NCBI GenBank assembly: GCA_003586115.2
Contig: QVOM02000034.1
Location: 109,009,510-109,073,509 of the forward strand
DNA length: 64,000 nt
DNA from: Salvator merianae
Lineage: Eukaryota; Chordata; Lepidosauria; Squamata; Teiidae
Reading direction: 5' to 3'
Shown here: positions 46,175 to 57,589 of the stretch, piece by piece
How positions within the stretch are numbered: position 1 is the stretch's first letter
How the letters are laid out: each line of letters starts with the position of its first letter
Notes under the pieces: model-generated
What the model saw: the letters and a program-made list of their open reading frames with translations, nothing else
Databases searched by the model: none
Told to the model about the DNA's origin: nothing
Program-made: the position numbers and the translations under genes

Positions 46175-46565
46175 TTCAAAGATTTAGCTGTGTTAGTCTG
46201 GATCAGTATAGCATGGGGGTCTAAGTAGCTCCTTAAGAGACTAAGGCCCTTTCTGCACTTGACCTTATTCCAGATTATATCTTGGAATAGGGATCTGCCA
46301 TTTGCATGCTACTATTAACCATGACAGGCCCCACCTGGGGCCTGCTATAATCTGCTCTAGCGTGTGGATAGCAGGTCCCTATTCTGGGATATAGTCAAGA
46401 AAAAAGCCATGTGCAGAAAGGGCCTATCAAAGAGAAAGAAGTTGGTAGCATGAGCTTTTGTAGACTAAGTCTACCATCTGATGAAGTAGGCTTAGTCTAC
46501 GAAAGCTCATGCTACCAACTTCTTTCTCTTTGTTAGTCTCTAAGATGCTACTAGACCACCTTGCT
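46175..46565. mobile_element. Reptile-type hairpin repeat split by a MITE
   Basis: Two inverted halves of a repeat with CATCTGATGAAGTAG, CGAAAGCTCATGCTACC and TTAGTCTCTAAGATGCTAC. Phrases like these are widespread in turtle and lizard genomes. Arms 46428-46469 and 46491-46532 are 42 bases long with one mismatch and a 21-base loop. The pairing continues outward on the left beyond the MITE at 46245-46424. The class of the host repeat is not known to me. Confidence 0.7.
46245..46424. mobile_element. Family D short MITE, inserted in hairpin repeat
   Basis: 180 bp. Ends GGCCCTTTCTGCACTTGACC and GTGCAGAAAGGGCC, flanked by TAA (46242-46244) and TAT (46425-46427). The undisturbed opposite arm of the host hairpin reads TTAGTC, i.e. 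GACTAACAAAG on the other strand, showing that TAA was the single original target. Confidence 0.85.
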
Positions 46566-47040
46566 ATATTGCACAGATAAGCTAAGTTGAAATTTATACA
46601 GTTGCTAGAATCATGCAGTTTTTCCCCATACAAAAAAATGTGGCACACGTTCAGTTATTTTATGGCCAATTTCCAAGAAATACAGAACGATAATGCGGGG
46701 AACAATTCTTATGATAATTCCTGTTTGCAACCAAATTTTTAATGGTTTGAATGTAGAACCAACCCTCTATTATAGATTCCATGGTTGCCACTGATTGCTT
46801 TTAAACTTTTCCCAAAGATCTTCTATCTGCTTCTCTCAATCTCTCTCTCTCACACACACACACACATGTTCAAGAATTAAAAAGAACATCTCAGTCATCA
46901 GTGAAATTTTGGCCCAGTTAAATTTATATTCTAGAAATCACAGTTTTTCTAACAGTCTCAAAACTTAAAAAGCAGCATGTGAGTTGTTTATCTTTACAGA
47001 AAACTGCAGTGAGTAATATCCTAAATGTTGGAGTAACTGA
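46566..47040. other. Unassigned stretch
   Basis: Short (CT)n/(CA)n run near 46836-46866. Nothing else recognised. Confidence 0.4.
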
Positions 47041-47255
47041 GGCTGCTTCTACAGATTGACAGCAATGACTTCCCTCCTAAAAACCTAAAGGTTTTCTGGC
47101 ATCTGCGGTTGGTACTCCATGCCTGAACAGAACACTAGATCCAGGCTCATCTGCACTCACATGAACAAGAAGGGGCCACAGTGAGCAGCACAGGAGGGGA
47201 AATACCCCTTTGGGGTTCCCCTCCTCTCTTTCAACAACTACCTGAAGACCCACAT

Positions 47256-47640
47256 AGGCTTCCTTCAGACAGCAATAGACTCGGGATCTAAAGAATATCC
47301 CACAATTACCTCTTGTTGCCCTCCACCAGCCACAGGAGACAATTATGCGCTTACTCTCGTGTCTGCTGGGTCCTTCCAGATCTTGTATTTTTACATTTAT
47401 TTAAGAATTTATATCCCACCCTTCACCAACAGAATGAGCTCGCTTGGGGCTCCCGGACACCAGCCAAGCACCTGCCCACTTCCTTTTGTTATTTTTCACA
47501 TGCTTGGCCTACTTCCGGTAGCCCCAAATGAGCTCATTCTAGAAACGCCCAACAGACCCAAAGGTAAACATCACTATTATGGGAGACCCAGTGTCACTGA
47601 CAGATTTCCCATAATAGTGATATTACAGATTGACTTGAGA
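47256..47640 (+). repeat. Dispersed repeat F, copy 2
   Basis: Aligns with the minus strand of 17741-18140 (see that entry). Inside it, ATTTATATCCCACCCTTCACC at 47410-47430 looks like a small insertion of an L2 3' tail. The left limit may extend to GGCTGCTTCTACAGATTG at 47041. Confidence 0.45.
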
Positions 47641-48348
47641 CTTTATTGGCAGTGCCACAGTGACACCTGACATTCTCATTGCAGTGCCTGGAGAATTGTG
47701 GGTTTTAGCTCATGTGTAGAGTCACTGTTTTTTGAGTTTCAAAAAGTAAAAAGCAGCCATCCAGCCAGCTTTTTGGAGTTGGAAGTGAGGCAAGGCCATT
47801 AAAACAGCACCCTACAGCTGTGTGAATTTATTGCTGCACCAGTGCCAACAGACCACCTTTCACAATCTACAATTACAGCTGCATCCACCTGCCCAAGAGC
47901 ATGATCTAGGAGTGCCATGATCACACTGCAGTTTTTACAGAAAAGTGACAATGGAAGAAGGCAGCAGCCACAGCCTCAGCTATAAAAACCAGTTTTGGGG
48001 AAGAAAAGAATAAAATCTGGTATTGGGTAGGAGGGAAGTCTTGAAATGGCCTTTAATACAGTATGGAGGCTGGTGCTAGCATGAGTGATATGGAACATCA
48101 GACATGAAGTCTAATCAGGTACGGAACATTTAGCTTGGTGAACATCACAACCAGTTAAGATCTGAGCAATACAGGTGTTCTCTTCCTGTCTAGACTGAAT
48201 GGATTCTTCACAGGTTTTTGCAGGCAGTGCTGGAACCTTGGAAAGGAACAGGGTTGGTTCAGGGTGTTCCTGCTGCATCACCACAAGCCATTCAAACTGC
48301 ATTGAAGGGCCACTGAAATCCACTTGCCTCCACAGCACCTCACACTAA
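47641..48348. other. Unassigned stretch
   Basis: No gene recognised. Confidence 0.4.
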
Positions 48349-48545
48349 AGGGGCGTGAGGGCACATTGAGGGACTTATATCAGTGGTGGCCACTGGCTTT
48401 AAGCCTGGGTGTTTGCACTCCATGCAAATCACCCCATGGCTGTTTGTGAGGCCTCCAGGCAACTTTGTGTAGGGCACAAACACCCAGGCTTAAAGCCAGA
48501 GGCTGCTACTGACTTCTATGCCACTCCAAGGCACAAAAAGTTCAG
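48349..48545. mobile_element. Foldback element
   Basis: Arms centred on CTGGCTTTAAGCCTGGGTGTTTG (48393-48415) and its inverse at 48476-48499 pair over about 50 bases with some mismatches, and more weakly for 25 bases outward. The loop is about 40 bases. No clear target duplication. It may be a MITE or an old folded repeat. Confidence 0.55.
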
Positions 48546-49891
48546 TGCATGAAAAGCAGCATGTTGAAATGTTTGCATGTGGGCCAACTTGAGAACTGCA
48601 CCCTCAGTGATATCAGTAGACCCATCAAATTCTTTCCCAAGGCCATGAGGGCAGGCAGTCCACTTCAGCAGAGATGCTTCCAAATTTGCCGTCACCAGTG
48701 CACTAGAGACTCACTGTGCATGAGTGTGAGTGTGAGTGTGAGTGTGAGTATTCTGGGGGGATTCTAATGGCAGCAGTGCTGGTGAGGCTACTAACTAGAC
48801 GTTTTGGTTCCTCAGCAGGATTTATTCACCAGCATTGCTTATAATGTGAATGCTTAAAGCCTCTAAAGCTGCTTTAAAAAATGACAGAAAAGCTTATTGT
48901 TGTTTTATTCAGATTTATATACTGTATTTCTGGGTAAAAAAAAATACCAAGGTGGTTTTTAATCAAATCTAATCTAAAGCTGTGTTTGGAATGAAAGGTT
49001 TGTTGATAGTAAACTAAGTACACTAATAACTTGGTTACTGGCCACATTCACACTGGAGAAGAGTGATTCACATGCCACCTACACTTCTGCAATCCTCCTG
49101 AAGTCTGTTATGAATGAGTTGCCCACGCAAACTTCTGGTGCTGCAACAGAAAGATCCTGTATAGAGAAAATTCTCAGGACAACATGTTCCATTCAGCAAG
49201 TGGCTTTAAGAGGTGTGGTTTGGACTGGATAAAAGATAATGTCCTCCAGATGTGAACATTTCCATTAGCCAGACTAGAGTCATAATTTAGGCTCTCCAAA
49301 TGATTCTCTACTTAGCCAAAAGTATAAATAAGCTAATTGTGCTAAAAATATTTCTGACTGGTCAAAGACTCTCTTAATCTTTTACTTTCTAAGAATTCCC
49401 TTCCTCACGTACAAATCTTTAAGCACACAATTAGAAGATTGTTATAGCAATTGCTAGATACAGATATCAGCTTGTCTTTCTAGATTGTAATGCCAGTAGA
49501 ATGAAACCCAATAGAAGTGGCTCTGAAAAGTCAAGTTGTATACCTCATATGGTTTCTACAAAGATTAAAATAACATAGGTTTTCTGATCTAGAGTTATTA
49601 TATCTAAACTCAAGCGTTCCCAAGATGGCAAACCATAACAGCAGCATACAAATTTAATGTAAAATAGTTTTTAAAAAGTAAAACTAAATACATAACTTCA
49701 CAGTGACTTAAGTCTAGGAAAACAGAATTTTTAAAAAGATTTGCCTAAATAACCTGCCCTAAGACCTTCGGATATAGAGTAGAATAAAAATACAAATGAA
49801 TAAATGAATAAATAAAATACAAAGAACAGTCATATTTCTGTGAAAAGGACACTCTCATGTGCCATAATAGACAAGGCTCTGCTTTTACACT
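48546..49891. other. Unassigned stretch
   Basis: Only the hexamer repeat at 48721-48749 stands out. The AT-rich right part has no recognised element. Confidence 0.4.
48721..48749. repeat. (GTGTGA)n microsatellite
   Basis: About five hexamer units. Confidence 0.9.
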
Positions 49892-49894
49892 AGA

Positions 49895-50106
49895 AACTGT
49901 GATCAGACATAACAAAAAAGTATCTCTGAGGTGGCTCAGAGACAGCTTCAAGATGGGATTGTTCACACACCCGTCTGCCCCTCCCCCTCTCATGAACATT
50001 CTGTGCTAGAAAAGGACAATTAGGGAAGCGTTGGGAACAGGAGGTCCACACACTACTGTCTCTGAGGTGCGTGTCAGCTGCCCCTTTTGTTATGTCTGAA
50101 CACAGT
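49895..50106 (+). mobile_element. Family C MITE, intact copy
   Basis: 212 bp with ends AACTGTGATCAGACATAAC and GTTATGTCTGAACACAGTT, nearly perfect inverted repeats of about 26 bases. AGA on both sides (49892-49894 and 50107-50109) is a 3-bp target duplication. The interior has GATTGTTCACACACCCGTC and CCCCTCCCCCTCTCATG, as in the two other copies. Confidence 0.85.
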
Positions 50107-50129
50107 TAGAGTCTCATAAAATGGCAATG

Positions 50130-50455
50130 ATCTCCTAGAATCCCCCAGCTTTGGAATAGCCTCCCAGTGGGGGTATACCAGGTGCCAGCTTTATATGCTT
50201 TTCGTTGCTTGATTAAAATGTACCTCTTTACCCAGCCCTTGATTAATAATTTCCTCTGAAGGTAGTCCTGCCAGGGTCGGAAGGAGAGACGGAGGGAGGT
50301 TGGGTAGGTTATATTTTAAATATGTTTTAGTGTCTGTGTTTTATCATATGTTATGACCTGCCCTGGGATCCCCAAGTGAAGGGTGGAATACAAATGTTAT
50401 CATTCAATCAATCAATCAATACATAAATACATAAATAAATAAATAAATAAATAAT
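50130..50455 (+). mobile_element. L2-like LINE 3' end with (AAAT)n tail
   Basis: GCTTTGGAATAGCCTCCCAG corresponds to the conserved WN(A/S)LP region at the ORF2 end. The 3' region TGGGATCCCCAAGTGAAGGG is followed by an (ATCA)n/(AAAT)n tail at 50402-50454. It lies head to head with the minus-strand copy just downstream. Confidence 0.65.
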
Positions 50456-50642
50456 CTGCAACTTAACATGAATCCACGAGGTAAAATGTGATGCTCTGGT
50501 CGTATGCTGCACATTTTTGCAGAAGTGGTAAGTCATACGCTGTAGCTTCCTTCTAAAATTATTTTAACATTCTATTTATTTATTGACTATGCTGGCATTT
50601 GTACAAAGATTTTAAAAAGCAACACTGAGGCAGCTTAGAGAT

Positions 50643-51760
50643 GGCTTAATATTTATTTAATTAATGAATTGCATTTTTATACCACCCTTTACCCAAAGGT
50701 ATCAGGGATGGTTACAAGAATAAACAACCCCCCCCCCCCAAATTTAAAAAAAACCCACTAAAAAACAATAAAAGCACCTGAACGCATGGGGAGAGGGAGC
50801 TGTTTCCCCAGCCAAAAGCTGAAGGTCAGGGTAAACAGGTGTATCTTCACCAGTCTTCTGGACGTATATAGTGAAGGTGCCTCATATACTTCAGAGAGGA
50901 GGCTATTCCGTAGTCTTGGGGTTGCCATGAAGAAGGCCCTGTCGTGGATCCTCTAACCCTTTAACTCCTGAATATGGTGGTACAATCGAGACAGCCTTAC
51001 CATCAGATCTTATGGCACAGGCAGGCCAATATGGGAGAAGGTATTTAGGTCCCAAGCCGTTAGGTTCTTACAGTTTCAAGTTAACACCTTGACTTGGGTT
51101 CAGTAGCAAATTGGCAACCAATACAGCTCTTTCAAGACTGGTGTGATGTGCTTCCAGTCAGTAGTCTAGCTGCTGCATTCTGTACCCCAGCTGCAGCTTC
51201 TCAACCATCTTCAAGAACAGCCCCATGTAGAGCGCATTACAGTAGTCCACTCTGGAATTTACCAGAGCATGGATTACTGTGGCCACATCATCTAATGTCC
51301 AGAAAGGACCATAGCTGGCAAAATAATTGGAGCTGGAGTTGGTTGCTCCTGGCTACCCCCTCTACCTGAGCTTCCTAGATTTTTCACCTCTCCTTTCCCG
51401 GGCAGTACAATCCCATTTGAGTACAGGACAGCTCCTTACTTCGTGGACCCTAGATCTGGATTCAGCTTCAATTTATTGGCCCCCATTGAGCCCATTACCG
51501 TCTCATAGCACCTGTCAAGCACTTCTGCCACTCTCCTGATTCAGTTGGCACAGACAGATACAGCTAGGTGTTATCTGATTATGGATTACACCTTACTCCA
51601 TTTCTGCTGATGACCTCTCTCAGAGACTTCATATAGATATTGAAGAGCATGGGAGATAAGACTGACCCCTGAGGGTCCTCACAACTGAGTTCCCAGGATG
51701 TTGAGCAAGAATCTCCCACAACCACTCTCTGACATCAGCCTTTGAGACAGGAGTAGCATC
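50643..51760 (-). mobile_element. L2-like LINE ORF2, minus strand (decayed)
   Basis: On the minus strand, the region at 51675-51605 translates as GSVLSPMLFNIYMKSLREV, the reverse transcriptase segment before YADD. The region at 51290-51225 gives LVNSRVDYCNALYMG, and FLKMVEKLQLG-like sequence follows (51225-51190). The 3' end is at 50643-50700 with ATTTTTATACCACCC, read in reverse. Frameshifts are numerous. Same family as 15018-16245, in opposite orientation. Confidence 0.75.
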
Positions 51761-52025
51761 GTAACACGGTCCCTCCACTCCTAGCCCTTTTTCCATATGG
51801 GTGTTAATGTGTCTAGGAAAGGGCCTAGGGGTCTCCCTTCCACACACTAGATAAGGGAGACCCCGCTCCCTCCTAGTACCCTCCATCCAGGACAGTGCAT
51901 CAGCAAGGGTGCCCAAACTGGAGTCCTAGTCTGGTTTACTGATAGACCTGGAAGTTGAGAACTACTGGCATACTAGGGGGTGGTACACCAGACCATGGAG
52001 TTGCATGGGCACTTCTAATCCATGA
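51761..52025. mobile_element. Family D fragment
   Basis: CTAGATAAGGGAGACCCCGC, TCCTAGTACCCTCCATCC and GGTGGTACACCAGACCATGG match the copy at 58860-59420 in the same orientation. It appears inserted at the 5' side of the minus-strand L2. Confidence 0.55.
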
Positions 52026-52738
52026 CAAAACAGTGAACAGCATTACTTCTTGAACAGAGGAAAATTTATTCAGATGTTCTTACAAAGAACAAACTTATAC
52101 TTTGCAAGTTTCTGCCAGGAATATTTACTGAAACCAAATGAATCTTGCTATTAAATTTGTTACCTCCAGATTGACTTAATTATAACAACACGCCAGTTTC
52201 ATGTACAAGTATCCATTACAATATTTGGGAATTTCATTTTGCTTTTGCCAAAGCTCATAGTCTTTGGCAATTTTGGCTTGAAAGGACAAATCTGGATTTT
52301 CATTAGTTAGAATGGGCTAATGTTACTGGGTGGAGTGGAATTCAGAACAAAGCTAAAAAAATTGTCTGGAATTCTTTCCTTTTTTTTTTTTTTAAACAGT
52401 TGAAGTGAGATCATAAAACCAAAATCTTCATAGGCTTTGAGAGAACGTGCCATTTGAGACATTTAATAAAATAATCCAATAGTGCTTCGTTCCCAGATGT
52501 TGTAACTTTGACTCACATATTACCACAGTTCCATAAATGACTGTTCTGCCTTAGCTCTGGACACCAGTGTAACTACTATAAAATTCCTTAAAAGGCAAAC
52601 CCAGAGACTTCTTTCTGAGCAAACTGGCTAAAACAAAACTGATAGTACATTTCAAAAAATGAAAATTGAGGAATTCTAGAAAAACCTCAGAATTGTTGGC
52701 AATCAATGAATTTTATTTCATAAAATCAGACTTGATCA
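52026..52738. other. Unassigned stretch
   Basis: Nothing recognised apart from a T-run at 52379-52393. Confidence 0.4.
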
Positions 52739-53065
52739 ATAAGATCATAAGAGAAGCCCTGCTCAACCAGGCCACAGCCCATCTAGTCCAGCATCCTGTC
52801 TCATCCAGTGGTCTACCAGTTGCTTCTGATCATCTTGAGAAGAAGATGAGGCAAAACCTTCACCAGCTTTCAACTCCCTGAAAATGGTCTTTAGAGGCCT
52901 ATCTGGAGATAGTAGCTAGGTATCGGTTCTAGCAGCCATTGATACACCTGTCCTCCATGAATTTGTCTAACACTTGCTTAAAACTATCCAAGTGGGTTGC
53001 TGTCACTCCTCTTCTGGTAGAAGAATACAAGTTTTCCTCCCTGAATTTCTGGCATGGTCTTTATC
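52739..53065 (-). mobile_element. CR1 LINE 3' end, minus strand
   Basis: On the minus strand the segment ends in the CR1 tail with GGACTAGATGGGCTGTGGCC, TGGTTGAGCAGGGCTTCTC and TTATGATCTT. The left part reads as AGCCCTGCTCAACCAGGCC on the plus strand. The body includes GTTTTAAGCAAGTGTTAGAC-like sequence on the minus strand (52965-52986). Confidence 0.75.
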
Positions 53066-53396
53066 ACTGACAAATGAAGTACGCAAAAGTTGCAACTGCC
53101 AATCAAGTAAAAAAGAGCCATCTGATTGTCACTGTCCCATTTAAATGGGACCCTATAGCAAGGTTAGGTTTATTTCTTCTTCATTTTTCTAAACTATTTT
53201 CAGTGCTAGGAACACAGAAAATTAATTGTTCTTTCTGCTGATTCTACAAGATTTTTGTCCGATTTCTGTTTTGCAAATGCCTATGAATCCCACTACCATA
53301 ACCTGGGATCTTATATTGTAATGTAATTAGACCCACCACCAAAAATTGAACCTCTTCTAAAAGGGATTTTCTTGGTATTTTAGGTTGCAAAAAATT
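53066..53396. other. Unassigned stretch
   Basis: Nothing recognised. Confidence 0.4.
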
Positions 53397-53397
53397 C

Positions 53398-53452
<55 letters not shown>

Positions 53453-53453
53453 C
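53397..53453. repeat. (TTTC)n microsatellite
   Basis: About 14 near-perfect tetranucleotide units. Sequence resembling a reversed L2 3' tail (ATTTATATCCTGCTCTTCACC) follows at 53462-53483, so the array may be its expanded tail. Confidence 0.95.
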
Positions 53454-53560
53454 TGAGTTGAGTATTTATATCCTGCTCTTCACCAGGAGGCTCCAGGGCG
53501 GATAGCAACAATGAAAAGATAAAAACCATAAAACAGTATATAAAACATACATGAACTCTT
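53454..53560 (-). mobile_element. L2 3' tail fragment, minus strand
   Basis: TATATCCTGCTCTTCACCAG and GGGCGGATAGCAACAATGAA, then AAACAGTATATAAAACATA, match the common squamate LINE 3' tail in reverse. Confidence 0.5.
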
Positions 53561-54220
53561 GCTGAACTGTTTCATAATGCAAAATTGTACAGAAATAGCT
53601 ATTTCAAGGAATTTCCTAAATCATGTTTCTCCTTATGTAATTGTAGCACAGAGCATCTGAGTGGGAGGGCAGCAGGCAGGTACAGAAGATTTCTCTCTTT
53701 AACTCTCCTACTGAGATCAAAATATAACTCTACCAGCATGGTCAACTGCCACTTCCCTAAAGCTTCTAGCCATACTGTGGAGTCTGAGTTGATGTCGCAT
53801 ATGAGACCTGCACATCCACAAATCTTTGATTATCTTAATAATTTTGCATTTGCTGTGTTAGTAAAGTGTGAAAGAGAGAGACTGAGGAACTCTGAATTTA
53901 AATAAAGCATTCTTCCAGGAAGAAAAGATAAAAGGAATTGTTAGGAGCCCTTTACAGCAAAATGTAGGTCAAGACTTGTTCGTTTCTAGCTAAACAGATA
54001 ATGACTGGAAAAAAAAATATTTTAAGACATAGAAACAACTATTAATCTTTTTAATATCTATGACAGTGTATCATAATGTTCAAAGTTTACAGTAAACCAG
54101 TATTTTAAGGAGCAAATCAAATAAATACCTCCTTCCATGAAATTGCCCAGAAAAAGATTTTATTTGGCTAACTTTCTTTTTTTTTTTTTTAGTTTGATAA
54201 AATGTGCAAAGCTAGCTAGT
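53561..54220. other. Unassigned stretch
   Basis: No gene or repeat recognised. The open frame 53585-53905 has no known domain. Confidence 0.4.
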
Positions 54221-54588
54221 GTTTAGCCTGTAGAAGAGAAGACTGAGAGGAGACATGATAGCTGTTTTCAAGTACCTGAAGGGCTGTCACAGTGCGGACA
54301 AATTAGCTCTATTCTTACTTACACAAGAAGGATGGACTAGAAACAATGGAATGAAACTTCAAGCGAGTAGATACAGACTAAATATTACAAAAAACTTTCT
54401 GACAGTAAGGGTGATCAGTCAATGGAATAGGTTGCCACAGGAGGTGGTGAGCTCTCCTTCATTGGAAGTCTTCAAGGAGAGGCTGGACAGACATCTGTCT
54501 GGGATAGTTTAGTGAATCCTGCATTGAGCAGGGGGTTGGAGTCAATGACCCTGGAGGTCCCTTCCAACTGTGATTCTATGATTCATTT
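54221..54588 (+). mobile_element. CR1 LINE 3' end with ATTCTATGA tail
   Basis: A classic sauropsid CR1. An 85-codon open remnant (54255-54512) reads MIAVFKYLKGC, then RYRLNITKNFLTVRVISQWN, then LPQEVVSSPSLEVFKERLD, the conserved ORF2 C-terminus. The untranslated end GGGGTTGGAGTCAATGACCC, GGAGGTCCCTTCCAACTG follows, then GATTCTATGATTC. The open frame suggests a moderately young copy. Confidence 0.95.
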
Positions 54589-55171
54589 TGAATAGTATTT
54601 ATGAAGTGCAGTATTATGATCATAAGACATATAATATGGATAATTGCTCCAAAAGCAGTCTAGAAATAGTTATTAAGTATATACATACTATTCATTAAGA
54701 TACTTTTAGGTCAATAATTAAAACATCATAAGATAGTTGCCCCACAAAACATCATAAGAGTTGCCCTGGGAGGGAAAAACCATGAATTTAACTAAAATCA
54801 GGAGGTGGTCGGTTAAGAAAAATACAATAATCTCCAATTAAACTTAACAAATGACATTCTGGACATGCCCAGGACCGCTCCAACAGTTTAAATGGTCTCT
54901 GCAAGAAAAAATTTGAAACTATTGCTAAAACTGGGAAAGTGGGACTGAGGAAAGATGCAGAAAAACAAAATAGGTGCATTTGTTTTTTTTGTTGAGAACT
55001 AAAACTGCAGCCTGCATTTAAAAACAATGGGTGAATCAGCATGAAATCAGACAAACATGTTAAATAAATTCTAGACTTCTCATCTATGTGAGCAAAAGGG
55101 AAACAAAAGCTATTACAGGGCTAGGTTTATACTTTCCTCCCACAGCATGCTTAGGAAGATGAAATGAAGAT
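54589..55171. other. Unassigned stretch
   Basis: No feature recognised. Confidence 0.4.
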
Positions 55172-55370
55172 GTGGTTGTTGTTGGATATCACCAAGTCAT
55201 GGCTGACTCTTGGTTGATTGCATAGATATCTGAATGGGTTCCTCTAGGCAGTTTTCTTGGATACAGAAGTGGTTTGCCATTGCCTACTTCTGGGGAGAGG
55301 CTGGGGATTGAACCCGCAACCCTTTGCTTTACAAGCAATTTGCTCTACCACTGAGCAACAGCCACTCCCA
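55172..55370 (-). mobile_element. tRNA-derived SINE, minus strand
   Basis: On the minus strand: A box in TTGCTCAGTGGTAGAGCA (55341-55358), B box in GCGGGTTCAATCCC (55304-55317). The body is AGAAGTAGGCAATGGCAAAC and ACTTCTGTATCC, and the tail ATGACTTGGTGATATCC. This is the most complete of the four SINEs. Confidence 0.8.
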
Positions 55371-57589
55371 AAATGGAGGTATAGTGTTGCTTTATACTAC
55401 AGTACCCAGTGATCTCAAATACCCCCGTGATGGATAAAGACAGGAGAAAAGAAAGATGAAAGCATAGAGAAATCAGTGACAAAGAGGAGATTTGGGTTTT
55501 TCCATGATGAGGTTGTGTTTTATATGATCTGACTGAGCGTATTCTCATTGTAGTCAGAGATAAGGCAAAGAAAGAGACTCTGACCTCCCTGACCTGAGAA
55601 CAAAGCAATCCTGTGTATCATTTTTCCATCTTCTCTCATCCAATGATTTGGGGAAAGTAAGTGATGGAGAATCAGTTCATCTGACCAAAGCATTCAGTCT
55701 TGGCAGAGGGAAAGAAGAAAGGAGAGAGATAAGAGGAAAATCAAATACGTTTCTTACCAGCAGCTGCTTTGGAAAGTGACAAGGCCAAGCAATCATTAGA
55801 GGAGAAGCTTAGGTGAGGGTTTCCAGGCATAGGTAGGGTAGAACAGAGGAGAAAGCATAGTTTAAGAAATTCGAAGGTGTTGCTCCCACCAGAGCAGGGC
55901 AATGCAATCTCCCTCTGTGGTGGCCAAAATAATCAAGTGAGGTGACCCTTGGAACCCAACAAGAATATATTTGATCATTGTGTCCCAGCTGCTTACCTGG
56001 ATCCAGCCCCCACAAGTGGATCTCAGGGTACCCACACCATTGCAGAATCCTGTTACATTGCAGATCCCAGAAGAATCCCTGATTCCTTCCCACACTAGTG
56101 GTGAGTCTTCATTTCAGAAGTCCTACCATGCTGGAATAAAAAGCCATCATAGGTCCCTCACCCACAGTCCAGAGGTGGCCTGGAAAACAGGATTGTGCCC
56201 TCAGCCACAACATATATCATTGGAGATCTGCGTATGATCAGTTGTCCAGCACCTATTACCTATGCCAAAATCTGTGTTGCTAGCCTAGATGTATAACCCA
56301 GTGGTCTGATCCAAACAACTTCAGGCATTGGTACCATAGGATTTCCAATGGGGGAGGGACAGGAGAGCCTAGAAATAACCAGGCATGATACTGCAGTTTG
56401 TCTCCTGTGGTTGGGAAAGAAGGGTTTGCTTTGGGAAGGGTTGGATGGGGTGCAAAGAGCATGTCCTCTCAAACCATGAATAACTTAGTGGTATCTCACT
56501 AAGGGGACAGGTTGCACTATGAATCCCTCTCCAGAATGGCACAACAGAGCATACAGTATTCAGAAAGCATATTCAGCTTGCTGCTACCTTAACTGGAGTC
56601 ATAGTCTTCTTGATGGGATTTCTTCCTGAGTAAGTTACACCTTAATGGGCTTACCCTAGAAAGAGGTGGTTGGTTGGTTGGTTGGTTGGTTGGTTGGTTG
56701 GTTGGTTGGTTTGCTAGGCAATGCTGATCTAGTCAAGCACGGTTGAGTCTTATGAAAGGAAGGAAAAATGGAGTCTAAACCATCTTCTGCCCTTATCCAA
56801 AGTAGTGTGCAGGACTGGAATAGGAGGGTAAGTGAGAGAGAAATGGCCATTTTAGAAGATATTAAGGAAGGCTTGAAGTTTTCCTCCTACAACTTGGGAT
56901 ATGGCCTTGAAGGAGGCCTAAGTTGCTTTCTAAGCACCCACTTTATAAGGAAAAACCATCTGTCTTAATTATTTTCAAATACCTGGGGGAAATAATCAAA
57001 TATTGGAGATCCATTTAGTATCTAGTTTCCTTTTTTTCAGTTATTATGAAACTCAGAAACACTCACAGGTTTTTCACTGCTTGAGAATGTGGAAAGCATG
57101 TAAAATGGCTTTTATATGAAGTAATTATAACAATTATAAAAATCAAAACTTTATTTATTTATTTATATGTTGTTATTTTTGTACGTACTTGTTATAACAT
57201 GTTAATACTTTACATATGCTATGAAGAGTGTTACTTATATTAATACAATGTGATAGAGAACATGATAAAAGATAACCTAACTGTTTGACAAATCAGCATT
57301 TTAGCATTTACAACATCACCATATTACTATATATACACAATATATATCTGCCCTACTCTACCACCATCGATTGTTAGATCATTCAGAAGAAAAACAAGAC
57401 ATATGCAGACCGTGATGGACATGATGTTTTTCTAGTTGAAGTAAGTGACTCAGCAAGGAAGATCAGATGTCTGGAAAGGAGATTTTCAGGTTCTCTCCTC
57501 CCATAATCCAGGTTTGGTGAGTTATGTTTTTTAACGCAATTTTTAAATGTATATTTTTAATGTAATTTTGAAGGTAGACCTCAATAAAG
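55371..57589. other. Unassigned stretch with (GGTT)n
   Basis: The only clear structure is the tetranucleotide array at 56666-56711. No coding region recognised. Confidence 0.4.
56666..56711. repeat. (GGTT)n microsatellite
   Basis: Eleven units of GGTT. The minus-strand Pro-Thr-Asn-Gln repeat frame is an artefact. Confidence 0.95.

Noticed and set aside
54255..54512. Host gene with an 85-codon frame
   Set aside because: The sequence is the conserved C-terminus of CR1 ORF2 and is followed by the CR1 3' tail.
55300..55360. Possible functional tRNA gene (minus strand)
   Set aside because: A and B boxes are present but no acceptor-stem pairing or anticodon arm is evident. The downstream body is a SINE.
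56656..56850. Minus-strand Pro-Thr-Asn-Gln repeat frame
   Set aside because: Product of the (GGTT)n microsatellite.
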